This document shows, one piece after another, positions 47,114 to 55,074 of a DNA stretch of 64,000 bases. The DNA comes from Clostridia bacterium (lineage in GTDB: Bacteria; Bacillota_A; Clostridia; Christensenellales; Aristaeellaceae), in assembly GCA_017464225.1 (NCBI GenBank), contig JAFUDW010000160.1:1-64000 (forward strand). Direction: 5' to 3'. Made by a program: the position numbers and the translations under genes. The notes beneath the pieces were generated by a model, which saw only the letters and a list, made by a program, of their open reading frames with translations, was not told where the DNA came from and did not search any database. Each line of letters starts with the position of its first letter. Position 1 is the first letter of the stretch.

Positions 47114-48464
47114 AGGTCTTTCGGATAAGCTGCAAGCCGCGTTTAAAAAGCTGACCGGCAAGGGCAAGCTGAATGAGCAAAACATCAAGGATGCCATGCG
47201 CGAGGTGCGTATGGCGCTGCTGGAAGCCGACGTCAACTATGTTGTCGTCAAGGATTTCATCAAACGCGTTACCGAACGCTGCGGCGGTACTGAGATCCTG
47301 TCTTCTCTGACCGCGGGTCAGCAGGTGATCAAGATCGTCAATGAGGAATTGACTGCTCTTATGGGCGGCTCAAACGCCAAACTGACTTGGTCTTCCTCCG
47401 TTCCCACTATTTACATGCTTTGCGGTCTGCAAGGCGCCGGTAAAACCACCATGTGTGGAAAGCTGGCCAATTATCTGATCAAAGAAGGAAAAAAGCCGCT
47501 GCTGGCCGCGTGCGATATTTACCGCCCCGCTGCTATCAAACAGCTGCAGGTCGTTGGCGAACAGGTAAATGTGCCCGTTTTTGAGAAGGGCACACAGAAC
47601 CCTGTAAAAACGGTTCGCGAAGCTGTGGAGTACGCCAGATATTATGGCCGCGACGTACTGATCATCGATACTGCGGGCCGCCTTCACGTGGATGAAGCGC
47701 TAATGAACGAGCTTGCAGAAATCAAATCTGCCGTACACCCCCAGGAGATCCTGCTGGTGGTGGATGCCATGACGGGACAGGATGCCGTAAACGTTGCCAA
47801 AGCTTTCAATGAGCAGCTGAATATTGACGGCGTGATCATGACAAAGCTGGATAACGATACCCGCGGCGGCGCAGCGCTGTCTGTCCGTGCCGTTACAGGG
47901 AAGCCCATCAAGTTTTCCGGTACCGGTGAAAAGCTGGGGGATATAGAGCCTTTCCACCCTGAACGCATGGCATCCCGTATCCTTGGCATGGGCGATGTGC
48001 TGACGCTCATCGAAAAAGCCACCGAAAATATGGATCAGGAAGCCAGCGAAAAACTGGGGAAGAAGCTGCAGAAAAATCCGGGAGATATCAACCTGGAAGA
48101 CTTTCTGGAACAAATGCAGCAGATGAAAAAGATGGGCCCGCTGTCCAGCGTATTGGGCATGATCCCCGGTATCGGCAGCAAACTCAAGGACGTTGAAATA
48201 GATGAAAACGCCCTGAAAAAGCCCGAAGCCATCGTCCGCAGCATGACTCCTCAGGAGCGGCGTCATCCCGATGTATTGAATGCCAGCCGCCGCAAACGCA
48301 TCGCTGCCGGCGCAGGCGTAACGGTGCAGGATGTCAACGCGCTGATGCGTCAATTTGATCAAATGCGCCAGATGATGCGGCAGATGATGGGCAAAGGAGC
48401 CAGAAAAGGTTCAATGCGTCGAATGGCGGCGCAGATGAACGGCATGAAACCACCGTTCCGTTAA
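47103..48464 (+). CDS. ffh: Signal recognition particle protein Ffh
   Basis: 453 aa. NG GTPase domain (GLQGAGKTTMCGKLANYL, DIYRPAAIKQL, DTAGRLHVDE, TKLDNDTRGG) and the Met-rich M domain (MRQFDQMRQMMRQMMGKGA) that binds signal peptides and 4.5S RNA. The ATG follows GAGGAGGAAACC. Confidence 0.98.
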   Translation: MAFEGLSDKLQAAFKKLTGKGKLNEQNIKDAMREVRMALLEADVNYVVVKDFIKRVTERCGGTEILSSLTAGQQVIKIVNEELTALMGGSNAKLTWSSSVPTIYMLCGLQGAGKTTMCGKLANYLIKEGKKPLLAACDIYRPAAIKQLQVVGEQVNVPVFEKGTQNPVKTVREAVEYARYYGRDVLIIDTAGRLHVDEALMNELAEIKSAVHPQEILLVVDAMTGQDAVNVAKAFNEQLNIDGVIMTKLDNDTRGGAALSVRAVTGKPIKFSGTGEKLGDIEPFHPERMASRILGMGDVLTLIEKATENMDQEASEKLGKKLQKNPGDINLEDFLEQMQQMKKMGPLSSVLGMIPGIGSKLKDVEIDENALKKPEAIVRSMTPQERRHPDVLNASRRKRIAAGAGVTVQDVNALMRQFDQMRQMMRQMMGKGARKGSMRRMAAQMNGMKPPFR

Positions 48465-48527
48465 TTGAGCAGGTCATCATAGCATTATGATTACCATAAA
48501 GAAAAGATTATTTAGGAGGAAAAAACA

Positions 48528-48773
48528 ATGGTTAAAATTCGTCTCAAGAGAATGGGCATGAAGAAGCATCCTTTCTACCGCATCGTGGTGGCTGACGAGC
48601 GCTCTCCCCGCGACGGTCGTTTCATCGAGGAAATTGGCTATTACAATCCCATGAAACAGCCCGCCGATATCAAAGTGAATAATGAAAAAGCCGCTGAATG
48701 GCTGAAAAAAGGCGCTCAGCCTACCGATACCGTGCGTATCCTTCTGAAAAAGAGCGGAGCCATCGAGGGCTGA
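48528..48773 (+). CDS. rpsP: Ribosomal protein bS16
   Basis: 81 aa. [20 protein letters not shown] and [16 protein letters not shown] are the family signatures. Ribosome site TTAGGAGGAAAAAAC. Second core gene of the ffh-rpsP-khpA-rimM-trmD cluster. Confidence 0.99.
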   Translation: MVKIRLKRMGMKKHPFYRIVVADERSPRDGRFIEEIGYYNPMKQPADIKVNNEKAAEWLKKGAQPTDTVRILLKKSGAIEG

Positions 48774-48799
48774 TAACCTTCAGCAGAAAGGAAGGCCCC

Positions 48800-49030
48800 A
48801 TGAAAGATCTGATCCTCTTTCTGGCGAAATCGTTGGTGGAGAATCCGGATGCCGTTCAGGTAACAGAAACCGAAGGCCCTGATTCCATCATCATTGAGCT
48901 GAATGTTGCACCGGAGGACATGGGCAAAGTGATCGGCAAGCAGGGGCGTATCGCCCGCGCTATCCGCTCTATCCTGAAGGCTGCCACGCCCAAGGACGGA
49001 AAGCCTGTTTTCCTGGAAATACAGCAATAA
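48800..49030 (+). CDS. khpA: KH-domain RNA-binding protein KhpA
   Basis: 76 aa. Single KH domain with the GKVIGKQGRIARAIRSIL loop. The start is the ATG at 48800 after GAAAGGAAGGCCCC. KhpA works with KhpB in small-RNA and cell-division control in Gram-positives. It lies in its usual position between rpsP and rimM. Confidence 0.96.
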   Translation: MKDLILFLAKSLVENPDAVQVTETEGPDSIIIELNVAPEDMGKVIGKQGRIARAIRSILKAATPKDGKPVFLEIQQ

Positions 49031-49033
49031 TGC

Positions 49034-49060
49034 AAAGGCGCGCTTCAAGCGCCTTTTTTT
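49034..49060 (+). terminator. Intrinsic terminator between khpA and rimM
   Basis: AGGCGC-loop-GCGCCT, extended by A/T pairs, followed by T7. Only 12 bases separate it from the rimM start, so it is more likely an attenuator inside the operon than its end. Confidence 0.7.
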
Positions 49061-49072
49061 ATAGGAGAAACA

Positions 49073-49603
49073 ATGTACAGCGAATATCTTATGATCGGAG
49101 AAGTATTAAAGCCTCAGGGCATCCATGGACAGGTCAAGGTTCGTCCCGATACGGATGATCCCGTCCGTTTTCTTGCGCTTGATCAGGTTTTTTTGAAGGA
49201 TGGGGATCAGTATAAGGCCTGCGCCATCAATAACGCCGAAGCCCGAGCGGATGGATTTGTTTATTGCGTGCTTAACGGCGCATCCAGTCGAGAAGAAGCA
49301 GAAAAACAGCGTGGATGGATGCTGTACGTGGATCGCGCGCATGCGGTGGAGCTTGAGGATGGGCAATACTTCATCAGCGATCTGATAGACTGTAAGGTTT
49401 TGGATCGGCAGGGTAATTTGATTGGACAGCTGAAGGATGTTTTGCAGCCCGGCGCAAACGATGTATATCAAATCAAACGAACCGACGGACGCATGATGTA
49501 TCTGCCGGTGCTCCCGTTTGTGATCTTGGATGTACAGGTAAAACAGGGTATCGTTACTGTAGACGAAAGTCGTTTGCCGGAGGTGGCGGTCATTGAAGAT
49601 TGA
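49073..49603 (+). CDS. rimM: Ribosome maturation factor RimM
   Basis: 176 aa. N-terminal IGEVLKPQGIHGQVKV and C-terminal PRC-barrel (YFISDLIDCKVLD, GANDVYQIKR, LPVLPFVILDV). Needed for 16S 3'-domain assembly. Overlaps trmD by 11 bases. Confidence 0.97.
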   Translation: MYSEYLMIGEVLKPQGIHGQVKVRPDTDDPVRFLALDQVFLKDGDQYKACAINNAEARADGFVYCVLNGASSREEAEKQRGWMLYVDRAHAVELEDGQYFISDLIDCKVLDRQGNLIGQLKDVLQPGANDVYQIKRTDGRMMYLPVLPFVILDVQVKQGIVTVDESRLPEVAVIED

Positions 49604-50321
49604 GCTGTTGACCATCTTCCCGGAGATGTTTGATTCCTTTCTCAATACCAGTATCATTGGACGCGCAAGAAATAATGGCCTTTTGAATGTACATGCCACC
49701 GATATCCGCTCTTTTTCTCAAAGTAAGCACAAGAATACCGATGATTACCCCTTTGGCGGGGGCGCTGGGATGTTGATGATGGCCCAGCCCGTTGCCGACG
49801 CGATAAAATCCGTCGCCGCACCGCCTTTTCATGGCAAACGCATCTTTATGGGCCCTCGCGGCGTGACACTGAATCAGGGGCTTGCTCAGGAGCTGGCCCA
49901 AGAATCTGAATTGGTGATCCTTTGCGGCCATTATGAAGGCGTGGATCAGCGCGTGATCGATCGATATATCGATATGGAAATCTCAATTGGAGATTATATT
50001 CTGACAGGCGGAGAAACTGCGGCCATGGTATTGATCGACTGTGTATCCAGATTTGTTCCCGGAGTACTTGGCAGCGATGAAAGCGCAGGCGAGGAGAGCT
50101 TTTCAGGGACCGGTTTGCTGGAATATCCGCAGTATACCCGCCCCAGAGTATTTGAAGGGATGGAAGTGCCGGAAGTGCTGCTGAACGGAGATCACAAGAA
50201 GATCAATCAATGGCGGAGGGAACAGGCATTGCTGGCAACAGCCAGGCTGCGCCCGGATCTGCTGAAAAGCGCTGATATTTCAAAGGCCGAAATGGAATGG
50301 CTCAAGGAGCAAAGCATATGA
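49593..50321 (+). CDS. trmD: tRNA (guanine-37-N1)-methyltransferase TrmD
   Basis: 242 aa SPOUT enzyme. ELLTIFPEMFDSFL, the DDYPFGGGAGMLM segment, MGPRGVTLNQG, CGHYEGVDQRVID and the knot-forming SIGDYILTGGETAAMVLID. Length standard. Its stop overlaps the next gene (ATGA). Confidence 0.98.
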   Translation: MKIELLTIFPEMFDSFLNTSIIGRARNNGLLNVHATDIRSFSQSKHKNTDDYPFGGGAGMLMMAQPVADAIKSVAAPPFHGKRIFMGPRGVTLNQGLAQELAQESELVILCGHYEGVDQRVIDRYIDMEISIGDYILTGGETAAMVLIDCVSRFVPGVLGSDESAGEESFSGTGLLEYPQYTRPRVFEGMEVPEVLLNGDHKKINQWRREQALLATARLRPDLLKSADISKAEMEWLKEQSI

Positions 50322-50833
50322 TCATTACTGATAACCTCATTATTAAGCCATTTAGTAATGATATGGCCCACGATGTTCATATCAATTCTTTGGATGATGA
50401 CGTCAGGCGTTTTGTTCCGGATGAAGTGTTTGAAACGGAAGAAGAAGCGCTGGATACCATTCATTTTTTGATCAGCCGCTATAATAGCAGCGAAGGACCG
50501 TTTGTATATCCTGTATTTCTTCGGAAAACAGATCAGAATATCGGCTATGTTCAGTTAAGCTCTGTTTCCGATGGCTGGGAAATCGGCTATCATATCGCAA
50601 AACCCTATACAGGGTGTCACTATGCCAGTGAAGCGGTAAAGGCATTCCTGCCCTTTATCATGGATCAATTATCCTTATCCCGCGTTCAGGGGATATGCGT
50701 TTCCGAAAATATCGCCTCAAGGCATGTGCTTGAACGCTGCGGTTTTATAATGGAATTTGAAGGCATGGGTTGGTATCAAGGGCAGAAACGAATGATATGC
50801 AAATATATTGTCATCAGGGAGAAAAACAGTTAA
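50318..50833 (+). CDS. GNAT-family N-acetyltransferase (RimJ/RimL-like)
   Basis: 171 aa. GNAT fold with LIIKPFSNDMAHDV at the N terminus, IGYVQLSSVSDGWEIGYHI, and the acetyl-CoA region YASEAVKAFLPFIMDQL, then GICVSENIASRHVLERCGF. The substrate is unknown. The ribosome site AAGGAG is inside trmD. It is followed within 3 bases by the ParB-like gene; GNAT and such a ParB-like protein often occur together, suggesting a functional pair. Confidence 0.9.
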   Translation: MIITDNLIIKPFSNDMAHDVHINSLDDDVRRFVPDEVFETEEEALDTIHFLISRYNSSEGPFVYPVFLRKTDQNIGYVQLSSVSDGWEIGYHIAKPYTGCHYASEAVKAFLPFIMDQLSLSRVQGICVSENIASRHVLERCGFIMEFEGMGWYQGQKRMICKYIVIREKNS

Positions 50834-50836
50834 ACG

Positions 50837-51265
50837 ATGAACATTCAATCGCTTATGCTTTTGGATTTGCAGCCTTCTCAGTTCTTTCTATCTGAAGAGA
50901 AGCTCCGTGGGGTAGAGACGTGGATCAATTAGCAGGATCTGCGTTTCTTCCAACCGATACCAGTAAAATTGTTGGACGGTGAACCAGTAATGACGGATGG
51001 CCATACCAGAGCCGTGGCTGCGCTTCGGCGCGGTTTGCTGCGCGTTCCGCTGGTTGAAGAAGATGATGAAACGCTTGACTGGGAAATGTATAGGCGATGC
51101 GTAACCGTATGCAGGGAAAGAAACGTTTTTTCACCAATGGATTTGATCAGCCGAATCATATCTGCACAGGACTGCCGTGAAAAATGGGATGAATGGTGCA
51201 ACAGAATGCAGGATGACGTTATAAAACAGCGAGAAAAGCGATATTTGACTTTTTTAGGAAGTTAG
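50837..51265 (+). pseudogene. ParB-like domain protein interrupted by an in-frame TAG
   Basis: One frame of 143 codons: MNIQSLMLLDLQPSQFFLSE to TWIN, then TAG (50930-50932), then QDLRFFQPIPVKLLDGEPV and MTDGHTRAVAALRRG to a TAG-TAA double stop. The DGHTR..AA core is the ParB/sulfiredoxin-fold motif of stand-alone proteins associated with GNAT genes. The TAG replaces exactly one residue between a conserved Trp segment and the DL...IPV strand, with no indel, so a single substitution (for example from CAG, AAG or GAG) explains it. A restart at the ATG at 50981 or the upstream TTG would lose the N-terminal third. It is either a pseudogene, a readthrough gene or an error. Confidence 0.8.
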
Positions 51266-51310
51266 TAAAAAGACGAGGGAAAGGTTTAAGCCGCTGTTTA
51301 CATTATGTAA

Positions 51311-51346
51311 TAACTATTCGCAAAAGGCATCTTTTACGAATAGTTA
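51311..51346. repeat. dif-like palindrome beside the Xer-type recombinase gene
   Basis: Arms TAACTATTCGCAAAAG (51311-51326) and CTTTTACGAATAGTTA (51331-51346) are complementary at 15 of 16 positions and flank GCAT; with 14-bp arms the centre is 6 bp (GGCATC). Size and symmetry match core sites of tyrosine recombinases. Confidence 0.65.
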
Positions 51347-51727
51347 GCTTATTTTTGGCTGTTATAACATGATTTGCTTGAGCAAGACTGCGTGTTTTTA
51401 TTTCCTCCATGATTTCTTCTTTTGTCACTTCATTGAACAATCTTATGTAAAAAAATATCTTGAGTGCGAAACGATCAATCGTGTGAAGGAAAAAATGTGG
51501 AGCGTAAAAAGCATCTTTGATTTGCAGGATAATATACATCTTCATTATAGAAGATGTTATAACGATCTCCCCAAAGACTGATTTCATTCTTTTTACACAT
51601 CAGCAAACACAGGACATAATCACTATAATATATAGGTATTCTTTCGCAGCGTATTAAGAATATCATCACCTGTACTTCTTTTTTCACCGATGTTTTTTTA
51701 TATGCCCTCTTAGAATGAATAATATGA

Positions 51728-51757
51728 TTGACAGCCAATGTAAAAATGATGTAAAAT
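51728..51757 (+). promoter_or_regulatory. Promoter of the Xer-type recombinase gene
   Basis: TTGACA and TAAAAT are separated by 18 bp, followed two bases later by the repeat arm at 51759-51773. Confidence 0.65.
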
Positions 51758-51758
51758 A

Positions 51759-51773
51759 CTTTTGCGAATAGTT
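51759..51773. repeat. Inverted third copy of the palindrome arm
   Basis: CTTTTGCGAATAGTT is the exact reverse complement of 51312-51326. It directly follows the recombinase promoter and ends just before the GGAGG ribosome site. Confidence 0.8.
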
Positions 51774-51785
51774 TGGAGGTAAATC

Positions 51786-52895
51786 ATGGCAAAAAACATA
51801 GATTATCATCAGCAAGTACAGATACAGCGTACCCAGCGTATCCGGGAAATCTGCAAGGAGCTTCCGGATGCCTGTTCTGATTACTTTTTTGCGATTTCAC
51901 AAACCACCAGCGCTTTGACCAGGCTGGCCTATGCGTATGACTTACGGCTTTTTTTTCAATATCTCACCTTGGAGCAAGCTGCGTTTGCCGGTATTGATCC
52001 TCGTCTGATCACGACGCAGCAGATTGGACAGATCACAGCGCGTCAGCTTCGAGATTTTCAGGATTATCTGACGCAGTATATCAAGCAAAATGATGATCAG
52101 CGCGGAGAAACGATCATCAACAATCATGAGCTTGGTATCATGCGCAAACTCTGCGCTGTTCGTTCTTTCTTTGAATACCTTTTCAGCAATGAAAAAATAC
52201 CTGCAAATATCGCTACCCTTGTCCCCCTTCCCAAGCTGCATGAAAAGCCCATCCTTTATCTTGAAAAAGATGAAGTGGAAAAGCTGTTGGAGGTAGCGGA
52301 AAATGGTGAAGGATTGTCTGATCGGCAAAAGAAGTATCAGCAGGTTACAAAGTTACGTGACGTTGCTATTCTGACACTTTTTCTGGGCACAGGGATCCGG
52401 GTAAGCGAATTGGTCGGTATCGATATTGATGATTTGGATTTTTCCATCAATGGTTTTGTGGTGACAAGAAAGGGCGGCAATCAGACGATTCTCTATTTTC
52501 CTGAAACAGTGGCCGAAAACCTGCAAAGCTATCTGCGTCAGCGACGTGAGATTGATGCGCTTCCCGGAGATGAAAACGCGCTGTTTCTTTCGCTTCAGCG
52601 GCGTAGAATCACTCAGCGCGCAGTGGAAAAACTGGTGAAGAAATATGCCATGATCGCGGCGCCTCTAAAGAAAAAAATCAGTCCGCACAAGCTTCGGAGC
52701 ACCTTTGGTACGAGCCTCTATCAGGAAACCGGTGATATATATCTGGTTGCCGATGTGCTTGGCCATGCCGACGTGAACACCACCCGGAAGCATTACGCTG
52801 CCATGAGTGATCAGAGAAAGCGGGAAGCCGCCAAACGCGTGGTATTGCCGGAAAGCCGTATCATTGAACAAAACGAGGAAAATAACAATGAATAA
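51786..52895 (+). CDS. Tyrosine recombinase, XerS-like single-Xer type
   Basis: 369 aa, longer than XerC/XerD (about 300) and close to streptococcal XerS (356). The N-terminal SAM-like DNA-binding domain spans about 1-155. The catalytic domain has all residues: Arg in GTGIRVSELVG, Lys in VTRKGGNQT, His-x-x-Arg in SPHKLRSTFG, His in LGHADVNTT and Tyr in RKHYAAMSD. The start follows TTTGGAGGTAAATC. The 8-base overlap with a Cys-rich mini-gene and closeness to lexA are seen in other Clostridia. A dif-like palindrome lies 440 bases upstream, as difSL lies next to xerS. It probably resolves chromosome dimers; an integrase role is less likely because no mobile element is present. Confidence 0.9.
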   Translation: MAKNIDYHQQVQIQRTQRIREICKELPDACSDYFFAISQTTSALTRLAYAYDLRLFFQYLTLEQAAFAGIDPRLITTQQIGQITARQLRDFQDYLTQYIKQNDDQRGETIINNHELGIMRKLCAVRSFFEYLFSNEKIPANIATLVPLPKLHEKPILYLEKDEVEKLLEVAENGEGLSDRQKKYQQVTKLRDVAILTLFLGTGIRVSELVGIDIDDLDFSINGFVVTRKGGNQTILYFPETVAENLQSYLRQRREIDALPGDENALFLSLQRRRITQRAVEKLVKKYAMIAAPLKKKISPHKLRSTFGTSLYQETGDIYLVADVLGHADVNTTRKHYAAMSDQRKREAAKRVVLPESRIIEQNEENNNE

Positions 52896-53076
52896 ACAGA
52901 CAAAATGCGTATTATACGATCGTGATTGTATCGATTGCGGAGAATGCGATATGTGTGAGCTCGATCCGCAAAAACGCTGCGATAATTGTATGAAATGTGT
53001 CAATGGCAGCGCGGAGTATCGCGCTGTATATATCGACCGCATTGTAAATGATCAGCAAAAGAACAAGGATGTGTAG
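52888..53076 (+). CDS. Small Cys-rich protein (possible metal-binding)
   Basis: 62 aa. Nine Cys in the order CVLYDRDC-IDCGECDMC ... RCDNCMKC, pairs spaced CxxCGECxxC and CxxCxxC, suggesting a zinc or iron-sulfur site; ends NDQQKNKDV. A similar conserved small ORF occurs in many Clostridia, but its function is not known to me. The ATG overlaps the recombinase end by 8 bases; its TAG stop touches the first LexA box. TAG must be a true stop here, because reading on would run through the lexA promoter. Confidence 0.8.
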   Translation: MNKQTKCVLYDRDCIDCGECDMCELDPQKRCDNCMKCVNGSAEYRAVYIDRIVNDQQKNKDV

Positions 53077-53126
53077 AACAAATGTTTGTTTTTTCGCTTG
53101 CCAAACATATGTTTGCATGTTATAAT
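53076..53126 (+). promoter_or_regulatory. lexA promoter with two LexA boxes
   Basis: TTGCCA (53098-53103) and TATAAT (53121-53126), spacer 17 bp. Two SOS-box-like palindromes, GAACAAATGTTTG (53076-53088) and AAACATATGTTT (53103-53114), fit the Gram-positive GAAC-N4-GTTY pattern; the second fills the spacer, giving autorepression. Confidence 0.85.
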
Positions 53127-53158
53127 AAAAATGCAGCTTATGATAGGAGCTTACCATT

Positions 53159-53782
53159 ATGCAGTCATCCAAACGAACCCGGGGCGATACGCAGCAACGC
53201 ATCCTTTCGTTTATTGAGCAGGAGATCGCTCAGAAGGGGTATCCCCCCTCTGTCCGTGAAATCGGCGATGCTGTTGGTTTAAAGTCTACATCCACCGTGC
53301 ACGGTCACTTACGCCGTTTGGAAGCTCGGGGCCTGCTCAGACGCGACGCCATGAAACCGCGGGCTATGGAGGTTCGCTCCAATGAAAGCGCTTTCAGCAG
53401 GCAGAATGGCATTCAAATGGTGCCTTTGGTGGGTAATGTGGCTGCAGGCTCGCCCATCCTTGCCGAGGAATATGTAGAGGATAACATTGCTTTGCCGGAA
53501 GCGCTGTTGGGCGAAGGAAAGCATTTCATTTTAAAGGTGCATGGCGACAGCATGATTAATGCCGGCATCATGGATGGCGACTATGTGGTGGTTCGTCAGC
53601 AGAATACGGCCAATAACGGCGAAATTGTTGTCGCGCTGATCGAAGGAAGCGCCACAGTAAAGCGTTTTTATCGAGAAAATGGACATATTCGATTGCAGCC
53701 AGAGAACAACAGTATGCTTCCCATCATTACCAGATCGGTGGATATTGCGGGCAAAGTGGTTACGGTATACAGGAAGTATTGA
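53159..53782 (+). CDS. lexA: SOS repressor LexA
   Basis: 207 aa. N-terminal winged helix (QRILSFIEQEIAQKGYPPSV, STSTVHGHLRRLE), Ala-Gly cleavage site in NVAAGSPILAEE, catalytic Ser in HGDSMINAGIMDGD and catalytic Lys in EGSATVKRFY. It represses SOS genes until RecA promotes self-cleavage. The ribosome site is ATAGGAGC. It ends in TGA and is followed by a terminator. Confidence 0.98.
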   Translation: MQSSKRTRGDTQQRILSFIEQEIAQKGYPPSVREIGDAVGLKSTSTVHGHLRRLEARGLLRRDAMKPRAMEVRSNESAFSRQNGIQMVPLVGNVAAGSPILAEEYVEDNIALPEALLGEGKHFILKVHGDSMINAGIMDGDYVVVRQQNTANNGEIVVALIEGSATVKRFYRENGHIRLQPENNSMLPIITRSVDIAGKVVTVYRKY

Positions 53783-53788
53783 TTTTTC

Positions 53789-53819
53789 AAGGGGAATTTT
53801 CTCCCCTTTCTTTTTTTCC
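53789..53819 (+). terminator. Terminator of lexA
   Basis: AAGGGGA-N6-TCCCCTT stem followed by TCTTTTTTT. Confidence 0.88.
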
Positions 53820-54004
53820 GGAGTTATTGTTGGTGGATATCTTTTTTCGGGATATTCCAATTTCCAACAGACATTACAAAATCTTAAATATATAGCAGAA
53901 TGTTCTAATTTGTATTACACTATATAATTAATACACTGTTAATCCGTTTTGATAGAATATGGTATATTATATTGGGTTTTAAACAAGTTATCCACCGAAA
54001 TGAG
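53820..54004. other. AT-rich intergenic stretch without a visible gene
   Basis: About 185 bases between the lexA and rnpB terminators. It holds only scattered TATA-like motifs and a single near-match to a DnaA box (TTATCCACC); I see no gene or structured RNA. Confidence 0.6.
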
Positions 54005-54028
54005 AAAAGACCGCGCAAATGCACGGTC
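54005..54028 (-). terminator. Terminator of rnpB
   Basis: On the minus strand GACCGTGC-ATTT-GCGCGGTC (one G-U pair) is followed by TTTTCTC. Confidence 0.85.
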
Positions 54029-54037
54029 TATGTAAAT

Positions 54038-54360
54038 GAGTGCAGACTATAAGCCGAGTTCTGTCGTGAATAGCCATCTATCTACACGACCTGTCGCCAG
54101 GCCGTTCAAGCGATAACGAAGACGGGCGAGCAACCCATAGTCTTCTTCAATCTTGCACCGGATGGGGTTTACATGACGGACGAGTTGCCAGGCCGCCGGT
54201 GCGCTCTTACCGCACCTTTCCACCCTTACCGGCATATGCCGGCGGTATATCTCTGTTGCACTTGCCTTGGAGTCGCCTCCACCAGCCGTTAACTGGCATC
54301 CTGCTCTGCGGTGCTCGGACTTTCCTCATGCCTTACGGCACGCGGCTATTCATCTGCCTC
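54038..54360 (-). ncRNA. rnpB: RNase P RNA
   Basis: About 323 bases. The universally conserved GAGGAAAGTCCGAGC (P4 5' side, minus strand near 54327) and ACAGAACTCGGCTTATAG (P4 3' side) are both present. The ends GAGGCAGA and TCTGCACTC pair as P1. This is the catalytic RNA that trims tRNA 5' ends. It lies 12 bases after the zinc-ribbon gene and before a terminator, and may be co-transcribed with the dnaG-rpoD operon. Confidence 0.95.
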
Positions 54361-54372
54361 AAATACGCGCTT

Positions 54373-55074
54373 TTATTGAATGATCATTCTGCCGCAGCTT
54401 TCACATTCCACAGGCGTACCACCGCGCACGCTGCGCAATACCGCTGAAGGGAGCGACATTCTGCAGCCGCTGCATTGATCTCCGTTCAGCTTGGAAAGCG
54501 GCGGCATGATGTGCTGCTTGATGGATTTGTATTTATCCATATATGCTGGCTCCACATCTTTTCCTTTTTCAGCTGCCGCGGCGCGAAGCTCTTCCAGCTT
54601 TTTTTTATTTTCAGCGTATTCCACGTCGTACTCAGTTTTCAGTTTATCATAATCAGAACGGACTTTCATTGCCCGCTGCATAATATCGCGCTGCTGATTA
54701 TCCCGATCAGCTGCATCCTTGCGGATCCGACGCAATTCCTGTTCATATCCGCTGATATTCTGGATCAAACGCTGAGTTTCCTGGATAAAGCTCTGAAGCT
54801 CATCGCTGTTGGTGGGCCGAGACGATTCAAAGCGAGCATGCAATGCTTTCAACTGCGATTCCGCGCGCTCGATCGCGTCTTTCAGCGCGTCAATACGATC
54901 GCTCATGGCATGCACTTCTTCTTCGAGATGCACGCTTGCGGCCTTCTGTTCTCGCAAATAATCCTGATATTTGAGCAAACGCTGACGGGTAGGCGAACGC
55001 TTCATAGTGTTTTCATAACGTTCAGCCTCCATATCTGCCTGCTGATAATTCCAAAGCAACTCCAGCTGATTCAT
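54373..55074 (-). CDS. Coiled-coil zinc-ribbon protein
   Basis: 233 aa. Long charged coiled coil (residues about 10-170) and a C-terminal four-Cys zinc ribbon (CSGCRMSLP ... CESCGRMI). Proteins of this C4-type family occur next to nif3-like genes in many bacteria. The function is unknown. Its ATG overlaps the nif3-like stop by 4 bases, which suggests they act together. Confidence 0.88.
   Translation of the reverse strand: MNQLELLWNYQQADMEAERYENTMKRSPTRQRLLKYQDYLREQKAASVHLEEEVHAMSDRIDALKDAIERAESQLKALHARFESSRPTNSDELQSFIQETQRLIQNISGYEQELRRIRKDAADRDNQQRDIMQRAMKVRSDYDKLKTEYDVEYAENKKKLEELRAAAAEKGKDVEPAYMDKYKSIKQHIMPPLSKLNGDQCSGCRMSLPSAVLRSVRGGTPVECESCGRMIIQ

Larger units (their letters stand above)
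51266..51785. other. AT-rich 520-base gap with recombination-site-like repeats and a promoter
   Basis: No convincing gene: the small open frames lack ribosome sites and coding bias. It contains a dif-like palindrome near its left end, a TTGACA/TAAAAT promoter near its right end and an extra copy of the palindrome arm over the recombinase leader. Base composition is clearly more AT-rich than in the flanking genes. Confidence 0.7.

Noticed and set aside
51303..51738. Small open frames in the AT-rich gap before the recombinase
   Set aside because: They lack ribosome sites and coding character, and overlap the repeats and promoter.
51786..52895. Recombinase as the integrase of a prophage or integrative element
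   Set aside because: No excisionase, phage or conjugation genes or tRNA site are nearby; neighbours are core genes.
53975..53995. DnaA box as part of a replication origin
   Set aside because: Only one near-match is present, there is no cluster, and no dnaA or dnaN gene is nearby.
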